A DNA stretch of 64,000 bases from NCBI GenBank assembly GCA_001600355.1, contig BCJU01000003.1, forward strand, positions 2,608,519 through 2,672,518. Reading direction: 5' to 3'. Below are positions 60,041 to 64,000 of the stretch, piece by piece (the first letter of the stretch is position 1; the number at the start of each line of letters is the position of its first letter). A model generated the notes under the pieces. It saw nothing but the letters and a program-made list of their open reading frames with translations. It was not told the origin of the DNA and did not search any database. Both the position numbers and the translations under genes were made by a program. The stretch is from Meira nashicola. Lineage: Eukaryota; Basidiomycota; Exobasidiomycetes; Exobasidiales; Brachybasidiaceae.

Positions 60041-60525
60041 TATGATTAAACAGAATTGTGACTCTCTTTTATTGAAGTCATATGATGGTAAGAAGCAGTA
60101 TATGCGGTCTGTACATGCAAAACGACATTCCAAACTGCAACACCATTTTTAAAAAACACCAACACGCCGATATGGTCCTGCAGATAGAATATTCACCAAA
60201 TTGACGCGTTTTCGCGTATATACACGCGTATTTTCCAGGCCCTGAAATTATATTGTACGGGTAGTCAAACGACAGGCAAGAGAGACTCGTGCATGCAATA
60301 TAAGCAAAAGTACATAGGCTCATTTCTGAAATGAATGCTATTACCACTTTTTATTGAACGGCCAAAACGGATCCATCAATTGAAATTATCAAACAAGAAA
60401 GACAAAATTCCATAGCAGAATGCCAGCTTGCAGTATACTGTCAAGATAATACAGCAAAGCTTTTCGTTCCAATACCTCCTCTGAGATGAGCAGTGATCGA
60501 TACTTGTTCTAAGTATTGCTTAACG
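60041..60525. promoter_or_regulatory. divergent promoter region POL2 / RPAIN-like
   Basis: Contains two ACGCGT palindromes (60204-60209 and 60224-60229) with a TTCGCGTAT between them, 164-190 bp upstream of the POL2 ATG. No gene is seen. Confidence 0.65.
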
Positions 60526-61293
60526 ATGGCGAGCTCATCAGGAATTCCAGTCAAGGTGTATGCATCTTCAAGCAATTTTCCAACCAGACATTCTTCATCT
60601 ACTTCAGCAATGCATTCATCAAGATCTCATTCAAGAAGAAGTGGACCTCACATTAATCCATTCGGTGGCGGAGATCGAATGAATGCAAGAGAGGATAATG
60701 ATGATAAAAATCATAATGCTCGTTTATTACGTCAACAATTTCGTCAAAAATGTCAAGAAGCAATGGCTAGAGATCGCAACAGAGATCGAGAACGAAAACT
60801 TCAAAAATCGCGTGAATCAGGTAGCTCAGCACCAAATTCAGACACAGATGGCTATACAACGTATGGTACTGAAAACTCATTAAGTTCAGATTGTGGCAAT
60901 GGTTTGGAAATCGAACAAATGAATGAAGAAGAAGAGGCTATTCGTCGTATAATGACAGCAGAATATCGACGTATGTTGAAAAAGCAAGAAGAAGAAGGTA
61001 GTTTAGAAGTAGGCTGGCTTGGTCCTGATGAGGTGGCGTGGCTGGAAGAAGAGATTCGTAAAGAAGATCAACTTGAACATGAACAATCAATGGAACCACC
61101 TCCAGATATGGTGGATGAAGATGAAGAATTGTGTGATATATTCGAACATGCTCAAAGTCAAGCATGCAGACCGTCAATGACTGTTGATTCGGGACTGCAA
61201 GATGATGAAGATCTTTCTTGGATTCATGAAGTGGATTGTGAGATTTGGGATGGTGAATTGAATGGAAACGAGAATATGGATGTCACCATGTGA
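60526..61293 (+). CDS. possible RPA-interacting protein (RPAIN-like)
   Basis: A 255-residue protein starting at the ATG at 60526 (MASSSGIPVKV); the frame upstream has only a GTG. A basic N-terminal helix (ARLLRQQFRQKCQEAMARDR) and a middle acidic helical block (IRRIMTAEYRRMLKKQEEE, LEEEIRKEDQLEHEQSM) resemble the N and M regions of RPAIN, which escorts replication protein A into the nucleus. The C-terminal zinc-ribbon of RPAIN is not present, and no intron leading to one is visible. It shares a promoter with POL2, which fits a replication link, but the assignment is tentative. Confidence 0.6.
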   Translation: MASSSGIPVKVYASSSNFPTRHSSSTSAMHSSRSHSRRSGPHINPFGGGDRMNAREDNDDKNHNARLLRQQFRQKCQEAMARDRNRDRERKLQKSRESGSSAPNSDTDGYTTYGTENSLSSDCGNGLEIEQMNEEEEAIRRIMTAEYRRMLKKQEEEGSLEVGWLGPDEVAWLEEEIRKEDQLEHEQSMEPPPDMVDEDEELCDIFEHAQSQACRPSMTVDSGLQDDEDLSWIHEVDCEIWDGELNGNENMDVTM

Positions 61294-61464
61294 ATGAACA
61301 GAGACTTTAAAAGTGTAATTTTGCTGTATTTTTACAATTATACCAATACATCCTATCATGTTAATGCTCCCCAAATCAATTGCACCAGATTATGTAGTAA
61401 GATTCAAACGCGCTACCGCAGAAATTTTAAGCGTTTACCATCATCATCTCTCCCTCCCACCCAC

Positions 61465-62339
61465 ATGTGGAGAACAATATGGTCATTACAATCAAGCACG
61501 ATCTATAAGCACGTAAGCGAATCAGTCTCTTTGACTCAAGCTAGTCGCATCTTCGCACGTCGTACATCTTCCAAAGCTGCTTCTTCTTCTAGATACCTTG
61601 CAAGACAGAAGCGTGATCCTGTAAGTGGGACATGCGAAACAAACTTATACAAATGATCTAACCTTTACTTCCCACCTGCACACAGTTTGTCAAAGCAAGA
61701 AACACTTCAGGCAATGATAATGGAACACAATATGTCTCAAGATCTGCATTTAAGCTTGAACAGTTGAATAAAGCTTATCATTTTTTGGGAAAAGGTAAAA
61801 TTGTGGTCGATTTAGGCGCTTCACCAGGAGGATGGACACAAGTTGCTCTACGATCAGGATGTGAGCATGTATTCGCTTTAGATCTATTACCTTTACATAC
61901 TTCTGTTCAACAACAGGCTAGTCGTACGAATGCTCGTTTGACCGCCTTACAAGGAGATTTTCGCTCTTCAGATATCCAAAGCAAATTAGAAGAAATCATT
62001 GGAAAAGGCGTAGAAGGCAAAGTTGATGTGATTATGAGCGATATGATGGCAAATACATCTGGTAATCCGATACGTGATAGCGTTGCATCTTTAGACTTGA
62101 TTCATTCTGCTTTTTCATTTGCAAAACTTATGCTTAAACGTTCTGATACCAAAACTTCGGAAAATGAATCATCTATCCTCATTATGAAGTACTTCGATGG
62201 CCCAGACGCTCAAGAATTCAAAAAGCATTTCTTACAGCCAAACTTCTCTCGTATTGTCAACAAAAAGGTTGCCGCAAGTCGCTCAGAAAGCAGCGAGATG
62301 TACTTTATCTGTTCTGGTTTAAAAAACGATGTATTATAG
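61465..62339 (+). CDS. MRM2: mitochondrial rRNA 2'-O-ribose methyltransferase (FtsJ family)
   Basis: Methylates the large mitochondrial rRNA at a ribose 2'-OH. Exons 61465-61620 and 61686-62339 are joined across a 65-nt GTAAGT...CACAG intron, giving 269 residues. The N-terminus is basic and Ser/Thr-rich (MWRTIWSLQSSTIYKHV), a likely mitochondrial presequence. The FtsJ fold follows: RDPFVKARN across the junction, YVSRSAFKLEQL (catalytic Lys), VVDLGASPGGWTQVA (SAM loop), VDVIMSDMMANTSG (catalytic Asp), IMKYFDG (Lys) and ASRSESSEMYFIC (Glu), so the K-D-K-E tetrad is complete. I chose the ATG at 61465 because upstream codons lack targeting or domain features. Confidence 0.9.
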
Positions 62340-62403
62340 TAGAGCAAATAAATTTCCAAAATAAAGAAAGATGAAAGGGTACATAGTAGCATATCGTCGA
62401 TAA

Positions 62404-63567
62404 TCAGTGCACCCTTGGCTTGCGTCTGAATGCCTCTTCGTGTGCTGGATGTCCACCAAATTTGGCTGCAAGATCGGCATATTCCTTGTCATCGTCTACA
62501 TGTACGAAATACTCTAATTGATGAGGCGTTCCGTTTGCCTGTTCATCTTTACGTTTCTGTCTTTGTTCGTTTTCTATTCTACTCTTATCCTTACTTGCTG
62601 CGTCGTAATTTTGGGTCTTGATTCCTTCAGCAGTCTTTTGCCATACTTTTCGACTTTCCATAGGTTGTTGTTCTTCGATCGGCTTAACGGTGACCTCTTC
62701 CCGATCAGAGGAAGCGTCCCAAAAGACGGCATCCTTTGCGCCTTGAGGGCTAGATCCTTTGAATTTTGATGCACCACTCCAGTCACCTTCGATGGAATAC
62801 ATAGCATGTGTGGCTTTGTTTGAAGGGGAAATTGTCGCTTTGAAACTGTGTGGCTTACCGGAAAAGTAACCTTTTCCACTGTAATTGATTGTGGCAAGGT
62901 ATCCAGAAGAAGAGCAAATATGACTTGCTCCACCCAATTCAATGTATGGAGATCCCCAAATGAGACCTTCAATTTGCAAATGAGGTAGAGTGATGAGATA
63001 GAGCGTTTCATCTTTGCCATCAACACTTGGCACACGTAAAACTGCATGTCCAACTTGCTTCACGCTGATACTACCACCACTGAAAGAAGTCTTTTGTCCG
63101 CTATGACCTTCCAAAGTTACCTTTGCTTTTTCGTTAATGAGACTGTAAGCGGTGATGGGAGGATGATGAGAGACTTGTTCGGAAATTAAATTTGTTTCTC
63201 CACGTTCATTTTTGTCAGGCCATGAGCCAATGAATAATTCACCCAAAATTGGATTGAGTGGTTTCTTCTCACTTCCCATACTCGTATTACGGGCAGTATA
63301 TTGACCTTTTAGTGTACCGATGAACCAACGTAAAACATTAACCATTTGTTCTACATCATCTTTACCAGAAGCACAAGCGGCAAATAAGTCGGGATGTTCA
63401 CCCCAATAAGAAGGATATTCGGTTAAACTGACCGGAGAAAGAATGAATGAAGGTGCTGTCAAGCTGGACAAATCACCAGAAAAAGAAGCAATCGATTTCA
63501 AAAATTGTCCCCATCCTTGACGTTGTTCGCTTGGAACTGCTTTACCGACATCTGCACTATCAGTCAT
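62404..63567 (-). CDS. KES1: oxysterol-binding protein, Kes1/Osh4 type
   Basis: Exchanges sterol and PI4P between membranes. The 387-residue protein is the short form with only the lipid-binding ORD, no PH or ankyrin part. It opens with a lid-like region (SSLTAPSFILSPVSLTEYPSYW) and carries NPILGELFIG and the signature EQVSHHPPITAY. Later parts (YFSGKPHSFKA, SIEGDWSG, KSRIENEQRQKRKDE, YFVHVDDDKEYADL) follow Kes1. It is convergent with MRM2, with 64 bp between the stops. No intron. Confidence 0.94.
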   Translation of the reverse strand: MTDSADVGKAVPSEQRQGWGQFLKSIASFSGDLSSLTAPSFILSPVSLTEYPSYWGEHPDLFAACASGKDDVEQMVNVLRWFIGTLKGQYTARNTSMGSEKKPLNPILGELFIGSWPDKNERGETNLISEQVSHHPPITAYSLINEKAKVTLEGHSGQKTSFSGGSISVKQVGHAVLRVPSVDGKDETLYLITLPHLQIEGLIWGSPYIELGGASHICSSSGYLATINYSGKGYFSGKPHSFKATISPSNKATHAMYSIEGDWSGASKFKGSSPQGAKDAVFWDASSDREEVTVKPIEEQQPMESRKVWQKTAEGIKTQNYDAASKDKSRIENEQRQKRKDEQANGTPHQLEYFVHVDDDKEYADLAAKFGGHPAHEEAFRRKPRVH

Positions 63568-64000
63568 GTTTTCTTTCTTGAAAAAAGTAGGTCACCTTAG
63601 TTGACGATGATGATGATGACGCAAGAAAGTGTTGCATAGTGGTCATTGCACCCTTTTCCATTCCAGCCGTGCACGAGCCTAATTCTTTTATAACACACAA
63701 TTGTATGCTCAAGTGCCCCAATTTATCTACTCTATCGTCGAGGCAGTGCATATTCATAGAACAACAATAAATGCACACGTGGTATGCATTATGAACGCGT
63801 GCATAATATAAGTAATGCAGTTGGGCAAAGATGACCGTGATAGGGCTTTGCAATAACGGTCACTTACAACACTCTTCTGTTGATATGCACAATACATTAT
63901 CAACCCGATTAGCATATACACACATTTGTCAAAACACAAACAATCGATCTATATATCAGCTTTATCTGTGATTCCAGAACTACTCATCGGTCATAACAAA
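63568..64000. other. KES1 upstream region to the window edge
   Basis: No gene is seen; ACGCGT at 63795-63800 about 230 bp upstream of the KES1 start. Short open frames here lack domains. Confidence 0.5.

Noticed and set aside
1..64000. tRNA, 5S rRNA, transposon, CRISPR or viral insertions
   Set aside because: I scanned intergenic DNA for box B-like GGTTCGA, long repeats and transposase or reverse transcriptase motifs and saw none.

Overview
The window is nuclear DNA of a fungus, most likely a basidiomycete yeast or dimorph (my guess is Ustilaginomycotina-like, low confidence). Reasons: about 30 densely packed protein genes on both strands, very few short introns (65-86 nt), AT-rich intergenic DNA, fungal-only families (Rtc4, Rrn5-like, DUF7053, Kes1) and a fused allantoicase/ureidoglycolate lyase like the one known from Cryptococcus. 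I see no tRNA or rRNA gene, transposon, CRISPR array or prophage-like island.

Layout. 1-8 kb: 3' end of an unknown gene, a small three-exon membrane protein, the arginine-specific carbamoyl-phosphate synthase small subunit (CPA1) with a spliced arginine-attenuator-peptide uORF, a GPI-type chitin deacetylase, and a divergent pair of bacterial-looking DUF genes (DUF2237 and DUF3140). 8-20 kb: F-box protein, RTC4-like protein, exosome subunit SKI6, a HGSNAT-like membrane protein and an LCAT/lipase-like hydrolase. 20-32 kb: Rrn5-like Pol I factor, AP-1 beta subunit, DAL2-DAL3 fusion, PAN3 and a two-LIM protein. 32-41 kb: phosphatidylserine decarboxylase, a possible Nse6/SLF2-like protein, a forkhead factor and a five-exon cysteine-rich GPI protein. 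42-51 kb: divergent ribosomal genes RPS9 and RPL21, a nucleolin-like NSR1, and RNA polymerase III subunit RPC1. 52-64 kb: two tandem DUF7053 ORFs only 12 nt apart, POL2 (DNA polymerase epsilon), an RPA-interacting-like protein, MRM2 and KES1.

The genes are mostly housekeeping (ribosome and RNA work, replication, lipid and nitrogen metabolism) and do not form one pathway cluster. Many are divergent or convergent pairs; convergent stop codons lie 49-285 bp apart.

The strongest unusual signals are: (1) an intron-split attenuator uORF on CPA1; (2) the two-ORF DUF7053 locus, which leaves almost no room for a second promoter; (3) strong intergenic enrichment of the palindrome ACGCGT, mostly in divergent promoters; (4) a paired CACGTG inverted repeat between RPS9 and RPL21, both of which appear to have 5' UTR introns; (5) a possible non-AUG-initiated, presequence-like extension on the DUF2237 gene. 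All 11 introns I infer in or upstream of coding sequence, plus the proposed RPS9 leader intron, start with GTRAGT; the proposed RPL21 leader intron starts with GTATGT.
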